Assembly: GCF_001437125.1 (NCBI RefSeq)
Contig: NZ_JQCA01000032.1
Location: 1 to 45,196, forward strand
Source of the DNA: Levilactobacillus paucivorans
GTDB lineage: Bacteria; Bacillota; Bacilli; Lactobacillales; Lactobacillaceae
Direction of reading: 5' to 3'
Length of the DNA stretch: 45,196 nt
Shown here: in pieces, positions 16,412 through 24,352 of the stretch
Numbering within the stretch: the first letter of the stretch is position 1
How the letters are laid out: each line of letters opens with the position of its first letter
Notes under the pieces: model-generated
The model's input: the letters and a program-made list of their open reading frames with translations, nothing else
Database searches by the model: none
Told to the model about the DNA's origin: nothing
Translations under genes and position numbers: made by a program

Positions 16412-17947
16412 ATGACAAAATCTATCTACACCGATTATTTCTTTGATGAACCGGCTTATAACACCCACGATGGTGGCTATGTTCCTTTGGAAGAACCCAC
16501 CACGCCTGAACAACCTTTGCGGATTCCACCGTTATTGAAACCAGATAAGGAAACCGCAACGGATACTTACTACACGGTCGAAGCCCAAGCAGGAGAAACA
16601 CAACTCCTACCAGGCAAGAAGACCAAGACCTGGGGCTACAATGGGAGTCTGCTGGGTCAAACGATCGTCTTCGCTAAAGGCAAGACCATGCATATTGATT
16701 TGAAAAATAGTTTACCGGAACTGACCACATTCCACTGGCACGGTCTGAACGTTCCCGGTCCTTACACGGACGGTGGCTGTCACGCGCCCGTATATCCTGG
16801 GAAGACCCGCCACATCGACTTCAAGGTCGATCAACCCGCTGCGACGCTGTGGCTACATGCCCATCCATGTCCATCAACGGCCGAACAGGTCTGGCATGGA
16901 CTCGCTGGTCTGGCCTTGGTTACCGACGATGTCGAGGCTAAATTGCCATTTCCACGTCACTACGGGGTCGACGACATTCCGTTAGTCTTACAGGACCGGC
17001 GCTTCCACGAAGATAATCAGTGGGACTACGATGCCGACTACGATCCCGATGGGGTCCAAGGACCAACGGCGATGATCAATGGGACTATCAATCCTTACTT
17101 TGATGTCACCACGCAACGGCTCCGGCTACGGATTTTGGATGGGGCCAACCGGCGTGAATGGCGGCTTCACTTTAGTGACGACTTACCATTCACGCAGGTC
17201 GCTTCCGATGGTGGGGTCTTGCCAAGTCCAGTTGAATTTACCCATTTGATGTTAACCTGTGCCGAACGGGCCGAAATCATTGTCGACTTCGGGAAGATTC
17301 AACCTGGGAAGACGGTGACGCTTTACTCGGATGACGTGCCGCTGGTTCGGTTCCGGGTTCACGACTTCGCCGCAGATGATGTGACGTTGCCAGAGCACTT
17401 GGTCGACATTCCTGATCCAGAAGTCACGCCCGATACCCCAGTCCGGAAGGTTGTCATGTCCGGGATGGATGAAGCAGTCATGATGGATGGCAAGAAATTT
17501 GAAATGCAACGTATCGACGCCCGCCAGAAGGTTGGCAATGTTGAATTGTGGGATATTACAAACACGAATGATATGGATGGCGGAATGGTTCACCCATTCC
17601 ACATGCACGGGACGCAATTCAGAGTGTTATCCAGAAATGGCCATGAACCTTATGCCAATGAGCACGGATTAAAGGATACGGTTGGGGTCAACCCCGGCGA
17701 AACGGTTCGCATCAAGGTCTGGTTCGAACACACTGGGGTCTACATGTATCACTGCCATATCATTGAACACGAAGATGGCGGGATGATGGCGCAAATCGAA
17801 GCGTACGATCCCGATAATCCGAAGACTTATAAGTTAATGGATATGGACACGTTAATGAACGCGATCGCTGAAGAACGTGGAATTGACGTTAAGGATCTCC
17901 GTTTAGCGGGGATGAGTTCCTATGAGAAGATGGGAATGAAAATGTAA
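16412..17947 (+). CDS. Multicopper oxidase (laccase/CueO-like)
   Basis: 511 aa with three cupredoxin domains. All four copper-ligand motifs are present: HWHG (108-111), HAH (149-151), HPFHMHG (394-400) and HCHIIEHEDGGM (447-458, with the type 1 Cys at 448 and a Met as likely axial ligand). The enzyme oxidises phenols or metal ions and reduces oxygen to water. There is no signal peptide or twin-arginine motif, so it appears cytoplasmic, as in other lactobacillus laccases. Start ATG with gaagaggagcctgaaag before it. The gene ends 4 nt before a long palindromic repeat. Substrate unknown; copper, manganese or phenolic compounds are candidates. Confidence 0.93.
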   Translation: MTKSIYTDYFFDEPAYNTHDGGYVPLEEPTTPEQPLRIPPLLKPDKETATDTYYTVEAQAGETQLLPGKKTKTWGYNGSLLGQTIVFAKGKTMHIDLKNSLPELTTFHWHGLNVPGPYTDGGCHAPVYPGKTRHIDFKVDQPAATLWLHAHPCPSTAEQVWHGLAGLALVTDDVEAKLPFPRHYGVDDIPLVLQDRRFHEDNQWDYDADYDPDGVQGPTAMINGTINPYFDVTTQRLRLRILDGANRREWRLHFSDDLPFTQVASDGGVLPSPVEFTHLMLTCAERAEIIVDFGKIQPGKTVTLYSDDVPLVRFRVHDFAADDVTLPEHLVDIPDPEVTPDTPVRKVVMSGMDEAVMMDGKKFEMQRIDARQKVGNVELWDITNTNDMDGGMVHPFHMHGTQFRVLSRNGHEPYANEHGLKDTVGVNPGETVRIKVWFEHTGVYMYHCHIIEHEDGGMMAQIEAYDPDNPKTYKLMDMDTLMNAIAEERGIDVKDLRLAGMSSYEKMGMKM

Positions 17948-17951
17948 GAGA

Positions 17952-18070
17952 GTGCGAAAAAGGGCGATTAGGTCCTGAGCATTAGAGGAATAAGGTGTTT
18001 CTGTTCGGCTACGCCGAGCAGGAGCACCTTATTTTTCTAAGCGCAGGGACCTAATCGCCCTTTTTCGCAC
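17952..18070 (+). repeat. Palindromic intergenic element, long form (copy A)
   Basis: Outer arms of 24 nt (17952-17975 and 18047-18070) are perfectly complementary. An inner stem pairs aataaggtg...gttcggc with gccgagc...caccttatt. It carries the family marks GGCGATTAG, GAGCATTA, CTAAGCG and GCACGTTTC. It starts 4 nt after the multicopper oxidase stop and could end or protect that mRNA. Confidence 0.85.
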
Positions 18071-18220
18071 GTTTCAGAGGCCGCAAGTTTCCGGATCTAG
18101 TGGCGAGAGCCAGTCAAATGATTGCTAGTTCAGGCAGCAACGGCTAAGCGCAGGAGTCTGGCTCGCGTAGCACGTTTCAGAAGCAACAAGTTTCCGGATC
18201 TAGTGGCGAGAACTAGTCAA
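18068..18220 (+). repeat. Direct repeats and a nested diverged element (copy A2)
   Basis: Two 50-nt direct repeats (18068-18117 and 18171-18220), both starting CACGTTTCAGA and sharing CAAGTTTCCGGATCTAGTGG. Between them, GCGAGAGCCAG (18103-18113) faces CTGGCTCGC (18158-18166) and GGCTAAGCG repeats the family core, so a second, decayed element sits in tandem. The rest of the gap to 18414 shows only a TTGACC box (18348-18353) with a loose -10. Confidence 0.7.
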
Positions 18221-18414
18221 CTAACGCAAGTAAGTCGGCCCAACAATAACGATTGAGCGAATACCTTTTTCGCGGCAGAAAAATTAACAAGAATCAATGT
18301 ATAAGTACCAAAATAATTAGGCAGTGTTCGGCTAGTGGAAAGTATTGTTGACCGCAAATGTTTGTGCCATAATTACAATGTACATACTGAATGATTTTCT
18401 ACAGGAGGATATTC

Positions 18415-18960
18415 ATGAAATTAGGACGGTTCGGTGTCTGGCTAGTCACAGGATTATCGTTATTCATTGGCGTGGGTGTTGCGGCTGCCAGTCCAGCACA
18501 AGTTGTCCATGCGAAAGCCAAGACGACGTTAAAGACTTTTCCAAAGAGTATGCGGGGAACTTGGTATTCTTATCAATACAACACGATGTATAAGTATAAG
18601 ATTACAGCGACTAAATTTATCAATAATGGTTTCGTAGAGCGTTTGCATTCACGAAAAACATCATACGTTGTCAAACATACGATGAACTCGAAACATCCAT
18701 CTTGGTTTATTGCGAAGAACGCGAAGGCCAAGAAACAAACTTGGGTTACCGTTTGGGGCTGGGATCAATGGGGTGGCGACTGTGCTGCCTATCGTGTGAC
18801 GACGCATAAGCTTGACGGCCATAAGGTGCCAGTCTTACAAGTAGCTGGTGGTCCGGCCACCGGGTATTGGACGACGGGTCATGGTTATCATACGAAGAAG
18901 TTAGCAAAAAAGTATGGCAATCACTACTACAAGGGTGAACGTAAACACAGCTTGAATTAG
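18415..18960 (+). CDS. Small secreted protein of unknown function
   Basis: 181 aa from the ATG at 18415, directly after caggaggatattc. Residues 1 to about 32 are a signal peptide (WLVTGLSLFIGVGVAAASPA ... VVHA-KAK). The mature part is rich in Lys, Tyr, Trp and His (MRGTWYSYQYNTMYKYKI, VTVWGWDQWGGDCAAYRVTTHKLDG) and strongly basic at the C-terminus. No anchor, repeat or catalytic motif is recognised. Similar basic, aromatic, beta-rich exported proteins are frequent in lactobacilli and have no assigned role. Single gene with a bidirectional terminator. Confidence 0.75.
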   Translation: MKLGRFGVWLVTGLSLFIGVGVAAASPAQVVHAKAKTTLKTFPKSMRGTWYSYQYNTMYKYKITATKFINNGFVERLHSRKTSYVVKHTMNSKHPSWFIAKNAKAKKQTWVTVWGWDQWGGDCAAYRVTTHKLDGHKVPVLQVAGGPATGYWTTGHGYHTKKLAKKYGNHYYKGERKHSLN

Positions 18961-18991
18961 CACATGTATTTAGTGGCAAAATAGGGACTAA

Positions 18992-19025
18992 AAAAGCGTT
19001 TGGAATTTAAATTCCAAACGCTTTT
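18992..19025. terminator. Bidirectional terminator, perfect 34-bp palindrome
   Basis: AAAAGCGTTTGGAATTT followed at once by its exact complement; A and T tracts at the two ends let it serve both the secreted protein (plus) and the ArsR gene (minus). Confidence 0.9.
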
Positions 19026-19362
19026 ACTGTCCATGTTTCTTCCCCCGCAACACGTGATCCACGTGTGCCAGAGTTTCATTCACGATATCCAAAATATGGG
19101 GATCGTCGAGTTGATAGAAATTTTGTTTGCCCACCCGGCGAGAAGTCACGAGTTGTTCCTTCTTCAGGAGTGCAAGCTGGTGGGAGATAACGGATTGTTC
19201 AACAGACAGCAGGTTGCTGAGCTCACTGACGTTGAGTTTCCTTTGCTCTAAGAGATAAAGGATCTGTAGCCGCGTGGTGTTGCTCAGGAGTTTGAAGATA
19301 TCCTGAGAAGCATTGAGTGCGGGTTCCTGGATTAATTTGACATTTTGAGTGGTTGCCGACAT
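19024..19362 (-). CDS. ArsR/SmtB-family metal-responsive repressor
   Basis: 112 aa from the ATG at 19362 (gaaaggagcaagc upstream); a longer frame to 19470 runs through the operator and into the divergent gene. Winged helix: [58 protein letters not shown]. The C-terminal helix has [18 protein letters not shown], which includes Asp/His residues like the alpha-5 metal site of CzrA/SmtB proteins. There are no Cys residues, which argues against a CadC/ArsR thiol site and for zinc- or cobalt-type N/O ligands. Divergent from the CadD-like gene. Confidence 0.88.
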   Translation of the reverse strand: MSATTQNVKLIQEPALNASQDIFKLLSNTTRLQILYLLEQRKLNVSELSNLLSVEQSVISHQLALLKKEQLVTSRRVGKQNFYQLDDPHILDIVNETLAHVDHVLRGKKHGQ

Positions 19363-19394
19363 GAAAAAGCTTGCTCCTTTCATATGATCATGAT

Positions 19395-19419
19395 AACATA
19401 TGTTACGAACAACATATGT
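19395..19419 (+). promoter_or_regulatory. Operator between arsR-type gene and cadD-like gene
   Basis: ATATGTT-acgaac-AACATAT (19398-19417) is a perfect 7-bp inverted repeat with a 6-nt spacer, and each arm lies inside its own ACATATGT palindrome. It lies 14 nt before the CadD-like start and 36 nt before the ArsR start, as expected for shared repression. Confidence 0.7.
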
Positions 19420-19432
19420 GGGGAGATGCGTC

Positions 19433-20038
19433 ATGATAAAAACAATTTTAACAGGAGTCACAGCGTACATTTCAACCGGACTCGACTACTTAATTATTCT
19501 AATGGTAATCTTTGGCCGCGTAAAGCATGAAGACCGCTGGTTGGTCCTAATTGGGGACTTTTTAGGAACGATTGCCTTAGTTGGGTGCTCGTTAGCTATC
19601 GCATTTTTCCTAGGATTTGTACCGGCACCATGGTTGTTAGGCTTGCTGGGATTAATTCCAATCTTCCTGGGAATCAAGTTGTGGGTTGCGGGGGATGATG
19701 ACGATACTGACGCCATTGCGGCCAAGGTGGCAGACCCGAAACGGCTAATCGGGAGTGTTGCCCTGATCACCATAGCAACCTGTGGGGCGGATAACGTGGG
19801 GATTTACGTGCCGTTGTTTACCACGGTGGCGCCAAGTACGATTCCTCTGATCCTCCTGACATTTGCTGTCATGGTTGTGATTTTCTGGGAGATTGGGTAT
19901 CGGCTGGCGTGCTTACCTAAAGTGGCGGATATCCTCGAAAAAGAGGGACGCTACATCACCGTGGTCGTTTACATCCTAATCGGCCTGTATATCCTATGGG
20001 ATAGTGGTACGGTGCCCCACCTGATTCATCTATTATAA
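19433..20038 (+). CDS. cadD: CadD-family cadmium resistance transporter
   Basis: 201 aa from the ATG at 19433 (ggggagatgcgtc upstream). Five to six hydrophobic segments: [65 protein letters not shown], and [21 protein letters not shown]. The Asp in STGLDYL and the [14 protein letters not shown] motif are typical of the CadD/Cad family (PF03596), which gives cadmium resistance in staphylococci and lactobacilli. Paired with a divergent ArsR repressor. The sensor lacks Cys, so zinc or cobalt may also be inducers. Confidence 0.88.
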   Translation: MIKTILTGVTAYISTGLDYLIILMVIFGRVKHEDRWLVLIGDFLGTIALVGCSLAIAFFLGFVPAPWLLGLLGLIPIFLGIKLWVAGDDDDTDAIAAKVADPKRLIGSVALITIATCGADNVGIYVPLFTTVAPSTIPLILLTFAVMVVIFWEIGYRLACLPKVADILEKEGRYITVVVYILIGLYILWDSGTVPHLIHLL

Positions 20039-20042
20039 ATAA

Positions 20043-20077
20043 AAAATGCGATCGGGAGGCTATCCTGATCGCATTTT
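20043..20077. terminator. Bidirectional terminator between cadD-like and yeiH-like genes
   Basis: AAAATGCGATCGGGA / TCCTGATCGCATTTT, 15-nt arms (14 pairs) and a 5-nt loop, with A and T tracts on either side of convergent genes. Confidence 0.88.
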
Positions 20078-20082
20078 CGAAT

Positions 20083-21111
20083 TTAGAAGAATAATTTGCT
20101 AGCAATGGTAACCCCAGTCATGAGCACGACCGAAGAGAGGGTGGCGGCGAGAAAGGCATTGCCCCCGCGTTGGAAAATCACCCGGAAGTTGACGCTCATC
20201 CCCAGAGCGGCCATGGCCATCCCCAGAAAGACGTAGGCTAACTTAACCAACCCGGCCAAGGTAGCGGCACTCAGTGGCAACCAGGTACCAAGAATACTGG
20301 TCAACAGGAAGCCGGCCATGAACCAAGGAATTGGTAGCTTCGTGTGCTCAGAAGTCGTGGCAGTGGTCGTTTTTTTCTGATACCACCAGCCAATGATGAG
20401 GGCAGCCGGTGCGAGCAACAGGACCCGGGAAAGTTTGGTGATGATGGCTGTGTCAAGGCTGACGGGACCGCCAGCACTGCCGGCGGCGACGGCATGGGCG
20501 ATCTCGTGAAGTGATCCGCCGGTCATGACGCCAAACTGAACGGCAGTCAAGTGAAGCAGGGGCTTCAAGCCAATTTCAATCAACGTGAACACGGTTCCTA
20601 GGATGGCCACGATGGCCACGGCCAGGACTTCGTTTTCTCGTTGCCGTTCGGCCTTGTCGGGACTGACCTTGATCTGTGGGGAGACGCCCATGACGGCGGC
20701 GGCCCCACAGATACTGGTCCCAGTGGCCGTGAGAATTGCGAGCTCGCGGTCAACGCCGAGTTTACGGCTGAGGTTGTAGGTCAGCAGGACCATACCCGTG
20801 ACGACGACAGCGGCCAGGGCAATGGTCTTGACACCAGCTTGGGCTAATTGAATCAAATTTAATTTAAACCCTAAGAGAATAATACCTAAACGCAAAAATT
20901 TATTACTGATAAAACCAATGCCATCCCGGCTGACGGCGATGGTGCGGGGACTCAGCTGACAGAGCATGCCCAGCAAGAGGGCCAGAACCAGGGCGCCCAC
21001 CAGGTTTAAGTAAGGGAGTTGGGCGAGTTCACTGCCTAAAACCGCACAGATGAGTGTGGCCCCGGCCGCGAACCAGAAGCTGCGGGTGCTAAGGGTTGTT
21101 CGAATATCCAA
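20083..21111 (-). CDS. YeiH-family putative sulfate exporter
   Basis: 342 aa. The start is TTG at 21111, with cgaggaggagaacatc just upstream and no nearer ATG. About ten membrane segments. Conserved family stretches are FLRLGIILLGFKLNL, TATGTSICGAAAVMGVSPQI, FGVMTGGSLHEIAHAVAAG and LGMSVNFRVI (PF03601). The family is named after E. coli YeiH and is linked to sulfur-compound export only loosely. The divergent LysR gene at 21228 mirrors the E. coli yeiE-yeiH arrangement. Confidence 0.88.
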   Translation of the reverse strand: MDIRTTLSTRSFWFAAGATLICAVLGSELAQLPYLNLVGALVLALLLGMLCQLSPRTIAVSRDGIGFISNKFLRLGIILLGFKLNLIQLAQAGVKTIALAAVVVTGMVLLTYNLSRKLGVDRELAILTATGTSICGAAAVMGVSPQIKVSPDKAERQRENEVLAVAIVAILGTVFTLIEIGLKPLLHLTAVQFGVMTGGSLHEIAHAVAAGSAGGPVSLDTAIITKLSRVLLLAPAALIIGWWYQKKTTTATTSEHTKLPIPWFMAGFLLTSILGTWLPLSAATLAGLVKLAYVFLGMAMAALGMSVNFRVIFQRGGNAFLAATLSSVVLMTGVTIASKLFF

Positions 21112-21132
21112 GATGTTCTCCTCCTCGAAAAT

Positions 21133-21212
21133 GATAAGTCTTAGTTTACCGGAAATTGGTTATAAGTTAAAATTGGAATGAATAATAGCGTCATAAGAAC
21201 GACTTATATAAG
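21133..21212 (+). promoter_or_regulatory. Divergent yeiH/lysR control region with ATAAG boxes
   Basis: GATAAGTC (21133-21140) faces GACTTATA (21201-21208); in between lie TATAAGTT and CATAAGAAC, and CTTATATAAG (21203-21212) is a perfect palindrome. LysR proteins bind paired T-N11-A sites. These repeated ATAAG boxes are the best candidates, but the exact sites are not resolved. Confidence 0.4.
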
Positions 21213-21227
21213 AGAGAGGGAAAAGCC

Positions 21228-22115
21228 ATGCTCGACAATCGCTATCAAACGTTTCTAGTGCTCGCAACGACGAGATCCTATACGCAGACGGCCCAACAAC
21301 TCTACATTACCCAACCGGCCGTTTCCCAGCAGATCAAGAGTCTGGAGGCAGAACTTGGGGTAACACTCGTCACTTATCGGCGGCCGCATCTGACGATCAC
21401 TCTGGCCGGACGGGAGCTCGCAGATTTGGTTCAGCGGGTCCAAGTTCAAACGGATAAAGTGTTGGACCATCTCAAACATCCGCGAACGCCGAAGCACTTG
21501 ACCTTCAGTACCACGCTGTCACTCAGTGAGTTCCTCGCACCGCAACTGATTGGTCACCTCCAGCAAGCCGGACCCTACCAGGAGATTACCTGTCGCGTGA
21601 CGAATACGCAGGCTGCCTTGGCGGCGTTGACCACGGGGGCGAGTGATTTCGCCTTGATTGAAGGAAACTTCGATAAAAGCCAGTATGACTACCAGGTCGT
21701 TCGGCAAGAACCGTTTGTGGGCGTGGTAGCGGCTGACCATCCCCTGGCGGCCTTACCTACAGTTAGTTGGACTGACCTCCTCAACTATCCCTTAATTATC
21801 CGGGAGACGGGTTCCGGTAGTCGCGAGATTCTCCGGCATCTCGCCGCGGCAGCTAACGTGTCGTTCGCCGAATTTCCACAAATCGTGACCGTCAATAATC
21901 CTACGGCCATCCGAGAACTGGTGGCCCAGGGAAGTGGCATTAGCTTTGTCTACCGCTCGGTGGTGGCCACGGCCATTGCCCGAGGAGACCTCCATGTCTT
22001 ACCATTAGAAGCAGGGCAACTCAAACATGACTTGGACCTGGTTTATCCTCACGACAGTTATCTGGCTGGTGCTTACCAGAGCTGGGGAGAGTGGCTAAGG
22101 GGACAACAAGGGTAG
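21228..22115 (+). CDS. LysR-family transcriptional regulator
   Basis: 295 aa. N-terminal winged helix (YQTFLVLATTRSYTQTAQQLYITQPAVSQQIKSLEAELG, residues about 4-45), linker helix, then a two-lobe periplasmic-binding-protein-like effector domain (TLSLSEFLAPQLIGHL ... IIRETGSGSREILRHL ... GSGISFVYRSVV). The RETGSGSRE and GSGISFVYR patterns are typical of the CysB/CysL/YeiE side of the family. ATG with gagagagggaaaagcc. Likely regulates the divergent YeiH-like exporter; the effector is unknown. Confidence 0.9.
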   Translation: MLDNRYQTFLVLATTRSYTQTAQQLYITQPAVSQQIKSLEAELGVTLVTYRRPHLTITLAGRELADLVQRVQVQTDKVLDHLKHPRTPKHLTFSTTLSLSEFLAPQLIGHLQQAGPYQEITCRVTNTQAALAALTTGASDFALIEGNFDKSQYDYQVVRQEPFVGVVAADHPLAALPTVSWTDLLNYPLIIRETGSGSREILRHLAAAANVSFAEFPQIVTVNNPTAIRELVAQGSGISFVYRSVVATAIARGDLHVLPLEAGQLKHDLDLVYPHDSYLAGAYQSWGEWLRGQQG

Positions 22116-22139
22116 TAGTGTTTCTTGATTTTTATATAG

Positions 22140-22258
22140 TTGAAACGTGCGAGAACAGGCAGCCGGCTCCGCTTAACCCCAATAACCAAACGACCCAAGC
22201 CCAGGGTCATTCGGTTATTGACGTTAATGCTCGCCGGCTAAACGCCTGTTCTCGCACT
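22140..22258 (-). repeat. Palindromic intergenic element, long form, reversed (copy B)
   Basis: Outer arms GTGCGAGAACAGGC (22147-22160) / GCCTGTTCTCGCAC (22244-22257), then AGCCGGC/GCCGGCT, then a 16-nt inner arm with 14 pairs around AATAACC/GGTTATT. Family marks read on the minus strand: GAGTGCGAGAA, GAGCATTAACG, GGTTAAGCGGAG, CGCACGTTTCAACTATATAA. It lies between the LysR and MFS genes, both on plus. Confidence 0.85.
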
Positions 22259-22346
22259 CTTACTGAGCAGATGATTAGACAAACACCGTCAAATATTGAT
22301 ATAGTAGTACTATTGTCGTCAAAAATCAGAGAAGGGGTGAGCCACC

Positions 22347-23540
22347 GTGACGAAAAAAACGAAACGGGCCATTTTTATTTTAATTTTTAGTGAATTCCTA
22401 GTCTGTCTAGGAATTAGCTTAGTGATTCCGGTCATGCCATTTATCAAGAATGAGTTGCATCTGACCGCCACCGATATGGGGATTATGAATTCCCTCTTTG
22501 CCTTTGCCCAGTTCGTGGCTTCGCCAATCATTGGGCGGCTCTCCGATCGCATCGGACGGAAGCCGGTATTAACTGCAGGACTCCTGCTATTCATGGTGTC
22601 CGAAGTGCTGTTTGCCTTGACCAACCGGTTAATGGTCTTCAACATTTCACGGTTAATCGGTGGGTTGGCCGCCGCCATGGTGGTGCCAACGGCGATGGCC
22701 TTGGCCGCCGATATTACCACGAAGCATCAGCGAGCCAGAGTTATTGGCTGGCTGTCGGCCGCCTTTAGTGGGGGACTCATCTTGGGACCTGGTATCGGGG
22801 GAATTCTGGCGGGTATCAGTTATAAGACGCCATTCTGGGCCGCTGGTGCCCTAGGGTTAGTCAGTGCAATTGTCCTGATCAGCCTGTTACCCAGCGATGC
22901 CGAAACCAAGAAGACCATGGCTGAGGTTGATGATCCCATCGCAGAGCCTTCAGCTCATCCCATGAGCCGAGCTTTCTGGACGGTGCCGATTATCATTCTC
23001 TTTACCATGATTCTGGTTTCCTCGTTTGGTCTGCAAGGGTTTGAAAGTATTTACAGTATCTACGTCAACGAAGTGTTCCACTTTAGCTTAAGCAATATCG
23101 CGTTAGTGTTGACCCTTAATGGATTAATCTCATTATTCCTGCAAGTGGCGATGTTTGATACCCTGGTGAGTCGATGGGGGGAACGGCGAGTTATTCGGGC
23201 CTGCTTCTTCCTGGCAGCCATCTGTGTGGTCTGGATTACTCAGGCTCACGGGAAGATTGCCGTGATGATCGCGACACTAATTATCTTCTCCTCATTTGAC
23301 CTATTACGCCCAGCGATTACCACGCTGTTAACCAAAGCCAGTGAATCCAACCAAGGCTTGATTAATGGATTGAACATGTCGCTTACCAGTATCGGTAACA
23401 TTGTCGGCCCCATCATGTCGGGGATGTTACTAGACATGAACCCCCACTACCCATACCTCGTGGTAGCGGGTTTCCTCATCGTTTCTTACCTGATGGCGTT
23501 TCTGTTGAAACGGCCCGAAGCGATGCAATCGGTAGAATAG
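22347..23540 (+). CDS. MFS multidrug efflux transporter (NorA/Bmr/TetA-like)
   Basis: 397 aa starting at GTG (22347) with gagaaggggtgagccacc upstream. Twelve hydrophobic segments. The motif GRLSDRIGRKPVLTAGL after the second segment is the classic MFS motif A, and GWLSAAFSGGLILGPGIGGIL after the fourth is the drug:H+ antiporter motif C. So proton-driven drug export at the plasma membrane is likely. Flanked by palindromic elements on both sides and ended by an intrinsic terminator at 23695. The neighbouring LysR gene is separated by copy B, so joint control is uncertain. Confidence 0.88.
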   Translation: MTKKTKRAIFILIFSEFLVCLGISLVIPVMPFIKNELHLTATDMGIMNSLFAFAQFVASPIIGRLSDRIGRKPVLTAGLLLFMVSEVLFALTNRLMVFNISRLIGGLAAAMVVPTAMALAADITTKHQRARVIGWLSAAFSGGLILGPGIGGILAGISYKTPFWAAGALGLVSAIVLISLLPSDAETKKTMAEVDDPIAEPSAHPMSRAFWTVPIIILFTMILVSSFGLQGFESIYSIYVNEVFHFSLSNIALVLTLNGLISLFLQVAMFDTLVSRWGERRVIRACFFLAAICVVWITQAHGKIAVMIATLIIFSSFDLLRPAITTLLTKASESNQGLINGLNMSLTSIGNIVGPIMSGMLLDMNPHYPYLVVAGFLIVSYLMAFLLKRPEAMQSVE

Positions 23541-23550
23541 AAAAGAAAAA

Positions 23551-23680
23551 GAGTGTGGAAAAGGGCGGTTAGTCAGCGAGCATTAACGGTGATAACCAGA
23601 TAATCCTGGCTTTGGATTATTTGGTTATCAGTGTTAAGCGGAACTGACTGCCCTTTTTCACACGTTTCCACCATATAAAT
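23551..23680 (+). repeat. Palindromic intergenic element, long form (copy C)
   Basis: GTGTGGAAAAGGGCGGTTAG (from 23553) faces ACTGCCCTTTTTCACAC (ending 23663). The inner stem is GATAACCAGATAATCC / GGATTATTTGGTTATC. It has GAGCATTAACG and GTTAAGCGGAACTGACTGCC, and the tail CACGTTTCCACCATATAAAT. Confidence 0.85.
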
Positions 23681-23694
23681 ACCAACGACAGAAG

Positions 23695-23724
23695 AGCCTG
23701 GGACTAGTTTCCAGGCTTTTTTTA
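23695..23724 (+). terminator. Terminator after the MFS gene
   Basis: AGCCTGGGA / TTCCAGGCT stem, 5-nt loop, then TTTTTTTATT. Confidence 0.88.
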
Positions 23725-23804
23725 TTCACCTATAAAAGATTAAGCGAAGGGGCCAAACACGCTGCCCCACTAGGTTCTAAACGGCTTTTAATTCCACCGA
23801 GAAC

Positions 23805-24165
23805 ACAAAAAGCAGCTAGCAAAGCTAGCTGCCTCCCCCAAAGCCTCCGATTGGCCATGGCCTATTCTGTTGGAACAACCGTATCACTGGTCTCTTCCCC
23901 AAGAGAATCAGTGATCCAGTAATAAATAGTTGGTTGGTGTCAGCCACATTGTCCCTCCCCAAAGGGACAACGTGTGGTCATGAACCAGGATGGCGCCAGC
24001 TGTTGAGTTACGGCTCGAACAAACTAAACGGTCGCGGTATTTATGCGTTACCCCCCAGTAGCGCACAAACAAGTTGAAGCGGCAAACAAAGCATTTTGAC
24101 CCCGAATTGGTCTCGTTGGAAAGACCTATCAGGCATCAAATGATTTGTATCCATCCGGATGTTAC
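23805..24165 (-). ncRNA. Candidate structured small RNA, unknown family
   Basis: The 812-nt gap 23541-24352 has no convincing gene. On the minus strand a good promoter (24172-24200) leads into about 360 nt that end at a strong intrinsic terminator (23807-23832). Inside are two strong hairpins, at 23944-23977 and 23883-23915, with the loops UUUGGGGA and UUGGGGAA, and a weaker third at 23829-23849 with UUUGGGGGA. Thus a GGGGA loop motif occurs three times. The longest leading ORF (37 codons from about 24154) lacks a ribosome site. It matches none of RNase P, tmRNA, 6S or SRP RNA as I know them. On the opposite strand the loops would be CCCC-rich, but the T tract supports the minus strand. Confidence 0.6.
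23807..23832 (-). terminator. Terminator of the candidate small RNA
   Basis: On the minus strand GCAGCTAGC-TTT-GCTAGCTGC, a perfect 9-bp stem, followed by TTTTTGTG. Confidence 0.88.
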
Positions 24166-24171
24166 AAGTAC

Positions 24172-24200
24172 ATTATATGGGGGATTATGGGTTTGGTGAA
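24172..24200 (-). promoter_or_regulatory. Promoter of the candidate small RNA
   Basis: Minus strand: -35 TTCACC (24200-24195), 17-nt spacer, consensus -10 TATAAT (24177-24172). Predicted start near 24165. Confidence 0.65.
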
Positions 24201-24352
24201 TCCCGTAATTTAAGGAGTGAGTTACTAATTTTAACCTAGTTGGTCCTGTACGTGGTATGCTAATACTAAGCGTAATTGAGAAGATTGGTCTAGTTAAATC
24301 ATGACGCCAGAAATGGCTGGGTTTGTTCAAAGTTTGAAAGGGAGGAATCACC

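Noticed and set aside
17952-18070. Possible transposon terminal inverted repeats or integrated element
   Set aside because: No transposase, no target-site duplication, and the two arms form one compact hairpin; better treated as a palindromic repeat.
22091-22390. 99-aa plus-strand ORF over the LysR end and copy B
   Set aside because: It translates a palindromic repeat and overlaps both neighbouring genes.
24034-24060. T-box-like string (TGGGGGGTAACGC) on the minus strand inside the candidate small RNA
   Set aside because: The real T-box core needs TGGGTGGNACCGCGG-like sequence plus stem I, a specifier, and a downstream synthetase or transporter gene. None is present; likely coincidence.
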